64,000 nt of DNA from Haloferax marinum (GTDB taxonomy: Archaea; Halobacteriota; Halobacteria; Halobacteriales; Haloferacaceae), in NCBI RefSeq assembly GCF_009674625.1, contig NZ_WKJQ01000001.1, positions 434,001 through 498,000 on the forward strand, given 5' to 3'. The translations under genes were made by a program, and so were the position numbers. Below, in pieces: positions 33,067 to 42,088 of this stretch. Position 1 is the stretch's first letter. The number at the start of each line of letters is the position of its first letter. Below the pieces are notes generated by a model. It searched no databases. It worked only from the letters and a program-made list of their open reading frames with translations, and was not told the DNA's origin.

Positions 33067-35421
33067 TTACTCCACGGACGACCAGAACTGGTCGAGACCG
33101 AACCCGAGCATGTCGGAACTGACGGGGCGGAACTCCTCGCGTTCCTGTTCGGGGAAGTACTCGCGGACGCCGTTCCACGAGTCACGCGCGTAGCGTGCGT
33201 CCACGAAGACGCGAACGCCGACTTCGTCGGTGCCGCGGATGACCCGCCCGATTGCCTGTCGCGCCTTTCTGACTGCTGGTACCGTCAAGGCTGTCTCGAA
33301 TCCGTCTCCGAACTCCTTGTCGTACGCCGTCTTCACCGCGCGCGTCCGCGGCGACGACGTGTTGATGAGGGGGACGCCACAGACGACGGCGGCCGAGAGT
33401 TTGTCACCGCTGTAATCGACGCCCTCGGTGAGTGTGCCGCGCAGACTCGTGACGAGCACTTTCCCTGTTCCGCCGAAGAAGTCTCGCTTGAGGTCTTCTG
33501 TCGCACCGTCACCAGACGACTCGTCGAGGAGCACCGGTTTGTCGACGCGGTCTTCGAGGACGCTCGCCATCCACTCGGCTTCGGCGTAGTTGGGCATCCC
33601 GACGAGGACGTTCCCAGGCGACCGGGTGCACACCTCTGCGGCGGCGTCGGTGTAGGCGAGGCGCGTCTCGTTTTCCTCGCCAGGTTGGCCGCGGTTGCTG
33701 TGGGTGAACTTCGGGACGTCGACGGCGAAACTCGCGCGATTCGACTCGGGGAACCCGAGGCCGAAGGTCCGTTCGGCAACTGGCCGCCCCTCCTCTGCGA
33801 GGGCGTCGAGGCCGGTGACGCGTCGGAACACGTCGATCGGTTCGAGCGTCGCACTCATCAGGACGCCGCCGCCGAAGTCACCCAGTCGCTCGGCGATTGC
33901 CTCGCCGGGGACACAGTTGTGAACCGAGATGCGGGCGTTGTAGGCACGCCGCCACGACTCGAGTGGTTCCATCTCGTCCCACGTGCGTTCGAGGTCGATT
34001 TCGCGGAAGTGTTTCTCGTGGTCGGCGTAGGCCCACGTCGCCAGCGCTCGGCCTGCCGCAGGTGCGGCCCGACGTTTGTCGTCGTCTTCGACCGAGTCGA
34101 GGATGCGGGCGACGGCCGACCCGGTCGCTTCGGCGCGGACCCACGTGCCCTCGTCGTATCCGGCCGACTCGGCCCACTCTGTCAGTTCGTCGACGGTGGG
34201 TTCTTCGGGGTCGCGAAGCGGAATCTCCTCGTCCGTGAGTTCGGTCAGGTCCGCCCGCCAACCGACGTATTCGGTGTCGAGGTGTGCCGTCACGCGCCGG
34301 TCGAGTTCCTCGCGGAGGTCACGGACGAAATCGCGCGTCTCTTTGAGTTCGCGGAGGGTCACGTCCGCCTCCTGTAACTCACCGCGGACGAGGTCGGCGT
34401 CCTCGGTAGATTTGCCGGCGTCGTCGAACTCGACTGGTTGGATGACGCGCGTGAACTCGCTTTCGGCGTCGCGGAGGGTGCGGTCACCGACGCCGACGGA
34501 GACGAGGTCACGGACGCGCGGTTCGAGCATGTGCGCTTCGTCGCAGATGACGAACGTCGAGTCGTCGACGAGTGCACCGGTGAACGTGCCGACCGTCGTG
34601 GGGTCGAACGCGTGGTAGTAGTTGCCGACGACGACTTCGAGGTGAGGGAGCAACGCTCCCATCACGGAGTGCGGACACGACCCTGCACCGGCGGCGAGCG
34701 AGACGAGGTCCTCGGGGGTGATGAGACCCTCGTCAGAGAAGTCGAACGGAACTGCCTCGATTGGGTCGCCGTCGTCCGGCAGGTCTGCGAGGAAGTTGGC
34801 GTAGAAGGGGCAGTACTCCACGTCTTCGTACTCCGGCATCGACTTCGGGTAGGGCGTCGGTTCGTCCGCCGTTTCGAGATACGACGGGCCGGTGGTCGTC
34901 GCCCCAGTGTCGAGGAGGCCCGTCTGTTGTTCGCGGGCGTCTTTGGCCAGCGCTTCGGCGCTCGTCCGCCCGCCGTCGCCGACGAGCCCACGAGTTCGGT
35001 CCCGGAGGCCCTCACAGCGGTCGTAGACGCTCGACTCGTCGATGCCGCCGCAGCGCTCTCTGCTGTACGGACAGACGTCGGCTTTGCCGACGAGCGTGAG
35101 TCCGGAGATTGGATTCCACTCGTCGGGAAGGTTCTCGTTGATGGTGCGGAGGTCGGCTTCGAACTGCCGAAGTTGCTGCTTGACGCTCGTCAACACGAAC
35201 ACGCGTTCGTAGTCGGAGTCCGGGTCGCGGACGAGTTCGATGCCGGCAGTGAGCGCGAGCATCGTCTTGCCAGTCCCGCACGCACCTTCGACGACGGCGA
35301 ATCCGTCGTCGCGGGCGGTCTCTATCGCAGTCTCGATTCCGTCGGCTTGTTCCGGATACGCCTCCGGGTGTCCGAACACCTCCTGCCAGGTCACGCTCTG
35401 TGGTCCACTTGCGACGGCCAT
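33067..35421 (-). CDS. XPD/Rad3-type ATP-dependent DNA helicase
   Basis: A 784-residue superfamily 2 helicase. FAVVEGACGTGKTMLALTAG is Walker A, FVICDEAHMLEPRVRD the DEAH box, and IGRVIRGTDEVGVRVFVDAR motif VI. Between them, cysteines in ADVCPYSRERCGG and later EYCPFYANF and GSCPHSVMG could hold the 4Fe-4S cluster of XPD-like enzymes. Such helicases unwind DNA 5' to 3' in repair. The length and domain order fit. The start at 35421 (ATG) gives MAVASGPQSVTWQEVFGHPE. It is preceded by an array of 21-base repeats and then by an ArsR-type regulator. Confidence 0.87.
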   Translation of the reverse strand: MAVASGPQSVTWQEVFGHPEAYPEQADGIETAIETARDDGFAVVEGACGTGKTMLALTAGIELVRDPDSDYERVFVLTSVKQQLRQFEADLRTINENLPDEWNPISGLTLVGKADVCPYSRERCGGIDESSVYDRCEGLRDRTRGLVGDGGRTSAEALAKDAREQQTGLLDTGATTTGPSYLETADEPTPYPKSMPEYEDVEYCPFYANFLADLPDDGDPIEAVPFDFSDEGLITPEDLVSLAAGAGSCPHSVMGALLPHLEVVVGNYYHAFDPTTVGTFTGALVDDSTFVICDEAHMLEPRVRDLVSVGVGDRTLRDAESEFTRVIQPVEFDDAGKSTEDADLVRGELQEADVTLRELKETRDFVRDLREELDRRVTAHLDTEYVGWRADLTELTDEEIPLRDPEEPTVDELTEWAESAGYDEGTWVRAEATGSAVARILDSVEDDDKRRAAPAAGRALATWAYADHEKHFREIDLERTWDEMEPLESWRRAYNARISVHNCVPGEAIAERLGDFGGGVLMSATLEPIDVFRRVTGLDALAEEGRPVAERTFGLGFPESNRASFAVDVPKFTHSNRGQPGEENETRLAYTDAAAEVCTRSPGNVLVGMPNYAEAEWMASVLEDRVDKPVLLDESSGDGATEDLKRDFFGGTGKVLVTSLRGTLTEGVDYSGDKLSAAVVCGVPLINTSSPRTRAVKTAYDKEFGDGFETALTVPAVRKARQAIGRVIRGTDEVGVRVFVDARYARDSWNGVREYFPEQEREEFRPVSSDMLGFGLDQFWSSVE

Positions 35422-35500
35422 AGGGGTGTCGGTGACTGGCCGCGTGTTGGTATTTGAACGTTCGCCACAGAAACGTGCGTCAGAACGGTCGGGACTGGCT

Positions 35501-35605
35501 GCATCGCAGATGGAACCGGATGCGCCGCAGATGGAACCCGGTGCGCTGCAGACGAGACTGGATGCATCGCAGACGAGTCCAGATGCGCCGCAGACGAGAC
35601 CCCGG
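35501..35605. repeat. Five tandem 21-base repeats
   Basis: Units start at 35501, 35522, 35543, 35564 and 35585, each like GCATCGCAGATGGAACCGGAT or GCGCCGCAGACGAGACTGGAT. They lie in the 190 bases between the ArsR-type gene's stop and the helicase start. The period is a multiple of three, so frames stay open through it, but nothing else supports coding. Confidence 0.85.
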
Positions 35606-35611
35606 TGCGAC

Positions 35612-36001
35612 TCACTCGAGGAACGACGAAATCGCGTCAGCGACGCCTTCCCTGTCGCGTTCGTCGCCGCCGACGCAGACGACGAGTGGCCCGTCGGTCG
35701 GCGCGTACACCTTCATCTCGCGTCCTTTCTCGGAGTATCGTGTGCCGGCGATGCGGACCAAGTCTGCGTCGACGAGGTTGCCGAGGTGGTGTCGGACGTT
35801 CTGAATCGACGTGTCGACCAACTCGGCGAGTTCCGTCGCCGTCGCGGGCGAGTCGTGGAGGCACGAGAGGATATCGCGGGCGGTATCACAGGAGAGACAC
35901 GCGATGAGTTGCTCCGTCTCCTCGTCTTCCAGCCAGTGAACGCGGGGAGACGCCTCTCCACCCGTGTCCACGTTTCCTTCTGACGGAAGCAACCCTGACA
36001 T
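35612..36001 (-). CDS. ArsR-family winged-helix regulator
   Basis: A 129-residue protein. ARDILSCLHDSPATATELAE, LVDTSIQNVRHHLGNLVDAD and GTRYSEKGREMKVYAP form a winged HTH of the haloarchaeal ArsR type (HTH_20). A preceding segment EQLIACLSCDTA holds two cysteines near the start of the HTH, and a C-terminal part PLVVCVGGDERDREGVADAI may be a small-ligand or dimer domain. It lies 42 bases downstream of the MFS transporter gene on the same strand, and may control it. Confidence 0.86.
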   Translation of the reverse strand: MSGLLPSEGNVDTGGEASPRVHWLEDEETEQLIACLSCDTARDILSCLHDSPATATELAELVDTSIQNVRHHLGNLVDADLVRIAGTRYSEKGREMKVYAPTDGPLVVCVGGDERDREGVADAISSFLE

Positions 36002-36043
36002 GGTACGGACAAATCAGTGAAGTAAGTAAACCGTTTCGGGAGA

Positions 36044-37237
36044 TTAGACCGTGGCTTCGTCACCAGTCGAGAGCCCCGGTAGTCGCCCGACGGCGTAGAG
36101 GACGGCGAGCACCGCGACGACCACGAGCAGACTCACCGAGAGCGTCCGAAAGACCAGTTCGAATCCGACGTTCGCTTCGGTCAGGAACCCGACAGCACCG
36201 CTGCCGTTGGCTTCCAAGAGGAGCGCCGCGCCGCTGAAGACCGCGTACGAACTTCCTCGTGCCTCGCTCGGGAGCGACGAGAGCATGAACGTATCCAGTG
36301 CCGGAAACAGACTGTGGATGACGTAGCCCAAGACGGCGACGACGACGGCGACGGCGAGAAAGCCGTGGACGAACGTCAGGGTAAACAGCGACGCCGTGAA
36401 CGCGACGAGGAGTGCGAGGATGTAGGGGACGTGCGGGAACTTGTCGGCGAGTCGCCCCGAAAGCGAGAAGGCGGGGACGCCCGCCGCGAAGACGATGGTG
36501 AGCATCGTACTCGCCGCCGCTGGGGAGAGCCCCTTCGCCTGCGTCATGTACGAGACGAGGAAGTTGAACAGGCCCTGCCAGATGAACCCTGCAGGTGCGA
36601 TGAGGAGGATTCCCGTGAGGATGAGTTTCCAGTGGCCGAGTGCGGCCGAGAAGTTACGGTCCGCCCCAGTGCCGGTCTCCGTACTCCCGTCTCGGGAGAC
36701 GGCGTAGAGGAGGACGGTGACGACGGCGGCAGCGACCGAGAGCGCCCAGAACGTCTCGCGCCACGAGAACGACGAGAGGATGACGACGACGATGGGCGCA
36801 GCGACGACGGCGGCGACCTGACTGGCGGCCCCGTGGATACCGACCATGCGGCCGACGCGTTCGGGGAAGAGTTCGCCAACCAACGGGACGGCGGAGACGA
36901 AGTACGCACCCGAGGCGAGTCCGAGGCCGAACGCACCGATTTGGAGCGTCAGAATCGACGTCGCGCTCGCGGTGAACGCCGCGGCGACGACGAGCACCGT
37001 CCCTGCGCCGAGGACGACTCGGTCTCTGGGGACGCGCGTGAGGAGATAGCCAACCGGAATACGGGGGAGTGCGGTCCCCAACCAGACGAGACTCGTCACG
37101 ACGCCGATAGTCGCCGGGCCGACGCCGAACTGCACCTGGAGGGTCTCGACGAGCGGGGGAAAGGCGACGCGGCCGAAGTTGACGAGGAAGACGAGTCCGC
37201 AGAGAGTACCGAAGAGGCGACGGGTCACTGCTCTCAC
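36044..37237 (-). CDS. MFS transporter
   Basis: A 397-residue protein with 12 predicted segments in two halves. The loop between segments 2 and 3 reads GYLLTRVPRDRVVLGAG, the MFS motif A type (G-x-L-x-D-R-x-x-R variant), and GRLADKFPH repeats it in the second half. The substrate is unknown. A GTG at 37235-37237 (VRAVTRRLFGTLCGLVFLVN) is preferred to a TTG seven codons earlier. It shares its upstream region, carrying three 27-base iterons, with the divergent NAD(P)HX repair gene, and is followed by an ArsR-type regulator. Confidence 0.87.
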   Translation of the reverse strand: MRAVTRRLFGTLCGLVFLVNFGRVAFPPLVETLQVQFGVGPATIGVVTSLVWLGTALPRIPVGYLLTRVPRDRVVLGAGTVLVVAAAFTASATSILTLQIGAFGLGLASGAYFVSAVPLVGELFPERVGRMVGIHGAASQVAAVVAAPIVVVILSSFSWRETFWALSVAAAVVTVLLYAVSRDGSTETGTGADRNFSAALGHWKLILTGILLIAPAGFIWQGLFNFLVSYMTQAKGLSPAAASTMLTIVFAAGVPAFSLSGRLADKFPHVPYILALLVAFTASLFTLTFVHGFLAVAVVVAVLGYVIHSLFPALDTFMLSSLPSEARGSSYAVFSGAALLLEANGSGAVGFLTEANVGFELVFRTLSVSLLVVVAVLAVLYAVGRLPGLSTGDEATV

Positions 37238-37290
37238 GTTCCCGGTGGCGAGAGTCAAACGTTGCGGAAGCGACCGGGAGTGTCAGGCGA

Positions 37291-37359
37291 GTCGGTCACG
37301 ACCACGAGTCTGAAGCGGTCGGTCACGACCACGAGTCTGAAGCGGTCGGTCACGACCAC
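37291..37359. repeat. 27-base iterons, each with GGTC-AC-GACC, in a divergent promoter
   Basis: Two exact copies (37291-37317, 37318-37344) and a third cut after 15-16 bases. Each contains GGTCACGACC, an inverted repeat with a 2-base spacer. They lie 55-120 bases from the MFS start and 35-100 bases from the nnr start. Phased, identical copies in a promoter suggest protein-binding sites, but recent duplication alone could give the same. Confidence 0.75.
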
Positions 37360-37393
37360 ACATGTTAACGCAGGGCCGGGCGAACGACTCCAC

Positions 37394-38833
37394 ATGATTA
37401 CGAGTCGACGTATGGCCGCGGTGGACGTCAACGCCGAGTCACTCGGCGTCCCGCGGAAGCAACTCATGGAGTCTTCCGGAAACGCCGTCGCTCGCGTCTG
37501 TCGTGACCTCGCAGAACCCGGTGGGTCGGTCGCAATCGTCGCCGGACGCGGGAACAACGGTGGCGACGCGCTCGTGGCCGCCCGGTTCCTGACCGAGTAC
37601 GACGTGACTGTCCACTTGCTTGGCCGCCCGGAGACCATCTCGACCGACATCGCCCGCGAGAACTGGGACGCACTCGTCGCCTGCGACATCCCACACCGGA
37701 CGGTCATCGATTCGACGGCGTTCGACCTCGGCGACCCAGACGTCGTCGTCGATGCGATGCTCGGAACCGGCGTCACTGGCGCACTTCGGGAACCCGAGGC
37801 GACTGCCGCCCGCGCCATCAACGACTCGTCGGCGACAGTCCTCGCCGTGGATGTCCCCTCTGGCGTGGACGCGGACACCGGTGAGACCGCTGGCGTCGCC
37901 GTCGACGCGGACCACGTCGTCACCTTCCACGACGACAAACCCGGTCTCGACGCACTCGACGCCGCGGTCACCGTCGCCGACATCGGGATTCCAGCAGCGG
38001 CCGAGTCGTTCACCGGCCCCGGTGACTTGCTCGCGCTCCGCCGCCACGCCCAGAGCCACAAAGGCGACCACGGCGACGTCCTCGTCGTCGGTGGCGGTCC
38101 GTACACTGGTGCACCCGCGCTGGCCGCACAGGCCGCGCTCCGCGCCGGTGCTGACCTCGCTCGTGTCGCCTGCCCCGACCACGTCGCACGCGAAGTACAG
38201 GGCTACTCGGAGAACCTCATCGTCAGCGGGTTCGACGGCGACCACCTCGAACCCGGCCACGTCTCGGACCTCCTCGAACTCGCCGCAGAGCGCGACGTCG
38301 TCGTCTTCGGCCCCGGTCTGGGCGACGCCGACGACTCACTGGAGGCGGTTCGTGAGTTCCTCGAATCGTACGACGGAACTGCCGTCGTCGACGCCGACGC
38401 GTTGCAGGTCGTCCCCGACGTGGACACCGAGGCGACGCTGATTTGTACACCGCACCAAGGAGAGTTAGTGAAGATGGGTGGGCAGACGGACACCGACTGG
38501 GAGACGCGGCGCGAACTCGTCGGCGAGTTCGCCGCGGAACTCGGGCACACACTCCTCGTGAAAGGGGCCTACGACGTGATTTCGGACGGCGACGAGGTTC
38601 GAGTCAACCGAACCGGCAACCCTGGGATGACCGTCGGTGGGACCGGCGACGTCCTCGCTGGTGCGACCGGTGCGCTCGCGTGCGTCCTCCCCCCACTCGA
38701 CGCGGCGGCAGTCGCCGCGTACGCAAACGGTCGAGCAGGTGACGTTGCGGCCGGCGAGTTCGGAAACGGCCTCGTCGCGACGGACCTCCTCGAACGACTG
38801 CCTGCGGGCCTTCGGAGTGAGATAGATGACTGA
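37394..38833 (+). CDS. nnr: Bifunctional NAD(P)H-hydrate epimerase/dehydratase
   Basis: A 479-residue fusion. Residues 1-215 are the YjeF_N epimerase (SIVAGRGNNGGDALVAARFL-like, VAGRGNNGGDALVAARF visible; DVVVDAMLGTGVTG); residues 220-479 the ADP-dependent dehydratase of the ribokinase-like fold (GVLVVGG-like DVLVVGGGPYTGAPALAAQA, VVFGPGLGDADDS, VLADADAL-like VVDADALQVV, NPGMTVGGTGDVLAGATGAL). It repairs hydrated NADH and NADPH. The ATG at 37394 gives MITSRRMAAVDVNAESLGVP. It overlaps moaC by eight bases. The fusion is common in archaea and bacteria. Confidence 0.93.
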   Translation: MITSRRMAAVDVNAESLGVPRKQLMESSGNAVARVCRDLAEPGGSVAIVAGRGNNGGDALVAARFLTEYDVTVHLLGRPETISTDIARENWDALVACDIPHRTVIDSTAFDLGDPDVVVDAMLGTGVTGALREPEATAARAINDSSATVLAVDVPSGVDADTGETAGVAVDADHVVTFHDDKPGLDALDAAVTVADIGIPAAAESFTGPGDLLALRRHAQSHKGDHGDVLVVGGGPYTGAPALAAQAALRAGADLARVACPDHVAREVQGYSENLIVSGFDGDHLEPGHVSDLLELAAERDVVVFGPGLGDADDSLEAVREFLESYDGTAVVDADALQVVPDVDTEATLICTPHQGELVKMGGQTDTDWETRRELVGEFAAELGHTLLVKGAYDVISDGDEVRVNRTGNPGMTVGGTGDVLAGATGALACVLPPLDAAAVAAYANGRAGDVAAGEFGNGLVATDLLERLPAGLRSEIDD

Positions 38834-39359
38834 CGACACACCACGAGACGAGACGAACAGCACCGAATCGAACAGCGGCACCGAACGCGAACTGACACAC
38901 GTAGACGAGCGCGGGAACGTCCAGATGGTGGACGTAGGAGCAAAGCCTGACACCCAGCGCCGGGCCATCGCGCGCGGAACGATTCACCTCAGTGAATCGA
39001 CGATTCGCGCCATCCGTGACGACCAAATCGGGAAAGGTGACGTGTTGGCGACTGCGCGAATCGGCGCGGTTCAGGCGGTCAAACACACCTGGGAGACGAT
39101 TCCGATGTGCCACCAGATTCCTATCACGAACGTCGACACCGAGTTCGACGTCGGAGACGAGACGGTCACACTCACCGTCACCGTCGGAACCACCGGAAAG
39201 ACTGGGTGCGAGATGGAAGCACTCGAAGGCGTGACCACCGGTCTCAACGTGGTCTGGGATATGGTGAAAGCCGCAGAGAAAGACGACGACGGCCAGTATC
39301 CCGGAACGAAGATTACGGACGTCGAAGTGGTGTCGAAAGAAAAAGAGACCCTCGAATAA
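38826..39359 (+). CDS. moaC: Cyclic pyranopterin monophosphate synthase MoaC
   Basis: A 177-residue protein with the MoaC motifs MVDVGAKPDTQRRAIARG, ETIPMCHQIPITNVD and TGKTGCEMEALEGVTTGL, where Asp and Lys of the active site lie. It converts 8-cyclo-GTP intermediate to cPMP in molybdenum cofactor synthesis. A 30-residue acidic, Ser/Thr-rich N-terminal extension precedes the usual start. The start overlaps the preceding gene by eight bases, so the two are co-transcribed; a functional link is not obvious. Confidence 0.95.
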   Translation: MTDDTPRDETNSTESNSGTERELTHVDERGNVQMVDVGAKPDTQRRAIARGTIHLSESTIRAIRDDQIGKGDVLATARIGAVQAVKHTWETIPMCHQIPITNVDTEFDVGDETVTLTVTVGTTGKTGCEMEALEGVTTGLNVVWDMVKAAEKDDDGQYPGTKITDVEVVSKEKETLE

Positions 39360-39441
39360 CCGACAGGCGCTGTCGACTTCTCCTGTGTGGCGGAAGTCAC
39401 CCACCACTAAGTGTCGGCCCATTGTCTCGTAGACCAACAGT

Positions 39442-40107
39442 ATGCCCTCTTCAGCCTCCGCCGGTGATGCGCCCCCAGAAGCCACTGCCGTGGCACGTCG
39501 ATATCACCGACTCGAACGGTCGATTAGCGGTGCCGTTGCCCTTCTCTCCGTCGGTGTCGTCGCCGCGGCGATTCTCTTTGCACCACTCCTCGTCGGCCTC
39601 CTCGTTGCGCTCGCCGTCGTCGTTTTGCTTCGGATTCCACTCTTTCGAACCAGTGGCACTGCCCGACTCGCGTCCACCGCAGAACCACGGTCGGTCCTCG
39701 CCGACTTCGAGAGTGCGACCCCACCACTGCTGGCGTTCCAGTGGGGAGTCGCTGACAGCGTCCAATCGGAGGTAGACGGAGCAGTGTACGACTTCTCGTA
39801 TCTGTTTGGACTCCGGTCGGTGCGGATGGAAACGACGGTTCGGTCGGTCACGGCCTCTGAGAGCGATTCGAGTGCAGACCTCGAACTGGACGTGACGGCG
39901 GACGGGAATCCGTGGGGAACGTATTCGGTCTCGATTCACGAGGGCGCGTCCAGAACACTCGCAGATATCGACTGGGAATCGAGTCGCAAATTTGGACTTC
40001 GACGCCTCCCACAGTGGTTCGTGGCAGAACGCTACCGTGCCGAGATGCTCACAGCACAGGGCTACCGCGTGCTCGACCGGGACGCGTCGCTGTCGCTGTC
40101 GGTGTAG
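39442..40107 (+). CDS. Membrane-anchored conserved hypothetical protein
   Basis: A 221-residue protein. A short N-terminal cytoplasmic part is followed by two adjoining membrane segments (GAVALLSVGVVAAAILFAPL and LLVGLLVALAVVVLLRIPLF), then a 150-residue domain rich in beta-strands (DGAVYDFSYLFGLRSVRMET, SADLELDVTADGNPWGTYSV). I do not recognise the family. The ATG at 39442 follows an ACTAAGTGTCGG region. It converges with hflX. Confidence 0.7.
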   Translation: MPSSASAGDAPPEATAVARRYHRLERSISGAVALLSVGVVAAAILFAPLLVGLLVALAVVVLLRIPLFRTSGTARLASTAEPRSVLADFESATPPLLAFQWGVADSVQSEVDGAVYDFSYLFGLRSVRMETTVRSVTASESDSSADLELDVTADGNPWGTYSVSIHEGASRTLADIDWESSRKFGLRRLPQWFVAERYRAEMLTAQGYRVLDRDASLSLSV

Positions 40108-40158
40108 TCCGTCAGTTGTATCGAGAGGAAAACTGGACGTCGTCCGCGAGAATCTCAG

Positions 40159-41460
40159 TTAGGTCGAGTCGGGCGTCACCGACAACTTCGCCGCCTTCGC
40201 CCGTGCTTTCTCGACGATTTCCGGTCGGGCCTCGAACTCGAGGTGGACCTGTTCGCCCTCGTACTCCTCGGTTTCGACGTGGGTGTGGTCGTAGAGCCAC
40301 GAGACGAGACTCATCGTGTCGTCCGTCATCGGGAGCAAGAGTCGCTCGCGCTCCCACGCGGGCAGTTCTTGCTCGACGCGCTCGGTCAACTCGGAGATGT
40401 TCTCGCCGGTGAGCCCCGACACCGCGACTGGGTTCGGCGCGAGTGCCGAGAGTGCGGCGCGCTTCTCCGCGAGTTCCTCGTCGCCTACCTTGTCCACCTT
40501 GTTGAACACGGTGACGATGGGCGCTTCGTTGCGCTCGTAGAGCGTGTCGTGACTCGTGATGAGTTTCTCGCGCATCTCCTCGACTGGTTCGGAGGCGTCG
40601 ACGACGAGTAACACGAGGTCTGCCCGATAGACGGAGTCGAGCGTGGACTTGAACGACTCGACCAGCCAGTGTGGGAGGTCGGAGACGAACCCGACAGTGT
40701 CGGTGAGAAGGACGTCGTGTTTGCCCGTCTCGGCACGCCGCGTGGTCGTCCCGAGCGTCGTGAACAACTTGTCCTGCGACTCGGCAGTCGGGTCGAGGTC
40801 CGGGTGCAAGTCGTCGTTCTGGCCGACTTCGAGGTCGGCCGCGAGTCGCTGCATCAGCGTGGACTTCCCGGCGTTCGTATAGCCAGCGAGTGCAACGAGG
40901 TCGAACCCGGATTCGCGGCGCTGTTCGCGCCGCGTCTCTTCTTTCTCGGCGATGGAGTCGAGTTCGTTCTTGATGCGCGAAATCTGCGCTTTGATGTCGC
41001 GTTCGCGACTCTCGTCGTACTCGCCGAGACCCATGAAACCGGGGCGTTCGTCGCGTTTCGCCAGCGACGCTTTCGCCTCGGCGCGCGGGAGTTCGTAGCG
41101 TAACTCCGCGAGTTCGACTTGTAACTGCGCTTTGCGGGTGTTGGCCCGCTGTCCGAATATCTCGAGGATGAGCGTGAAGCGGTCGATAACTTCGACGTCG
41201 GTCGGGAGTTTCTGGGCGATGTTGTACGTCTGGTACGGGCCCAGTCGGTTGTCGAAGATGACGGCTCGTGCGTCTTCGCGGGCGACGAGCGCCGCTAGCT
41301 CGTCTACCTTCCCTTCACCGAAGTGGTAGGCTGCGTCCTCTTCGCGGGTCTGCGAGAGGCTGCCGACGACTTCGTACCCCGCCGCTCGGGCGAGGTCGGT
41401 TATCTCGGTGAGTTCGGCGTCTCCGCGGTCGACACGCTTCGCGACGACGACGCGGGTCAT
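40159..41460 (-). CDS. hflX: GTPase HflX
   Basis: A 433-residue HflX. N-terminal ATP-binding/subdomain (YHFGEGKVDELAALV, IFDNRLGPYQTYNIAQ, EVIDRFTLILEIFGQRA), a coiled-coil linker, then the G domain: VALAGYTNAGKSTLMQRLA (G1), TTRRAETGKHDVLLTDTVGF (G2-G3), TVFNKVDKVGD (G4). It binds ribosomes, and in bacteria splits stalled or heat-damaged 70S; the archaeal protein binds the large subunit. The start ATG is at 41458-41460. Confidence 0.94.
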   Translation of the reverse strand: MTRVVVAKRVDRGDAELTEITDLARAAGYEVVGSLSQTREEDAAYHFGEGKVDELAALVAREDARAVIFDNRLGPYQTYNIAQKLPTDVEVIDRFTLILEIFGQRANTRKAQLQVELAELRYELPRAEAKASLAKRDERPGFMGLGEYDESRERDIKAQISRIKNELDSIAEKEETRREQRRESGFDLVALAGYTNAGKSTLMQRLAADLEVGQNDDLHPDLDPTAESQDKLFTTLGTTTRRAETGKHDVLLTDTVGFVSDLPHWLVESFKSTLDSVYRADLVLLVVDASEPVEEMREKLITSHDTLYERNEAPIVTVFNKVDKVGDEELAEKRAALSALAPNPVAVSGLTGENISELTERVEQELPAWERERLLLPMTDDTMSLVSWLYDHTHVETEEYEGEQVHLEFEARPEIVEKARAKAAKLSVTPDST

Positions 41461-41701
41461 CGTTTCACCTCGATTGTGTAGTACGTTGCCTGCACTGTGT
41501 CAGACTGTACTAACCGCCGGAGACACTTAAGCCCCGCTCGGTGGTGCTCGTGCATCGAGCGTGTCACCCGCCACCTCCACGTCCATGCTAGAGTAGTACA
41601 CACTCTGTGTCTTGTATATTGCCCAGCGACAGGTGGAACGTCTCGCCGTCGGTGACTGTCCCCCACAAATGACTTATACGAACGCGCAGGATGTTCGCCG
41701 T

Positions 41702-42031
41702 ATGGACCCCTTGCAACTCAGTCTCGACCCACAACAACTCGGCCTCGAGTTCGGTAGTGGGGCCGTCATCGGTGGAATCATCGGATTCGCCGCCAAGAAG
41801 GTGGCGAAGCTCATCGCCGTCATCGTCGGCCTCGAACTCGCCGTCTTCAAGTTCCTCGAATCGCGTGGTATCCTCTCTGTCGATTGGGAGCGACTCACCG
41901 GTGGCCTCGTCAAGGCGACGGAGAACGCTGCGACTGGTGCACCACCGGATTGGATTTCGTCGATTCTCTCGACGCTCTCTATCTCCGCCGGGTTCTCCGG
42001 TGGCTTCCTCGTCGGCTTCAAGAAAGGGTAA
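41702..42031 (+). CDS. FUN14-domain small membrane protein
   Basis: A 109-residue protein with the FUN14 layout: LGLEFGSGAVIGGIIGFAAK, KVAKLIAVIVGLELAVFKFL, and a last membrane segment with ISAGFSGGFLVGFKKG. Two or three segments with glycines. FUN14 proteins in eukaryotes sit in the mitochondrial outer membrane; the archaeal role is unknown. The ATG at 41702 (MDPLQLSLDPQQ) is chosen over one 11 codons earlier by alignment with the family start. Confidence 0.85.
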   Translation: MDPLQLSLDPQQLGLEFGSGAVIGGIIGFAAKKVAKLIAVIVGLELAVFKFLESRGILSVDWERLTGGLVKATENAATGAPPDWISSILSTLSISAGFSGGFLVGFKKG

Positions 42032-42088
42032 CGACGGCGTCGCGTCGCCGACAGAACAGTTCGTTCGAAAACCGTCGATTAGCGACTT

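Noticed and set aside
36314-37393. Extension of the nnr frame by 360 codons upstream
   Set aside because: It runs through the antisense of the MFS gene and the iterons; the protein family starts at the ATG at 37394.
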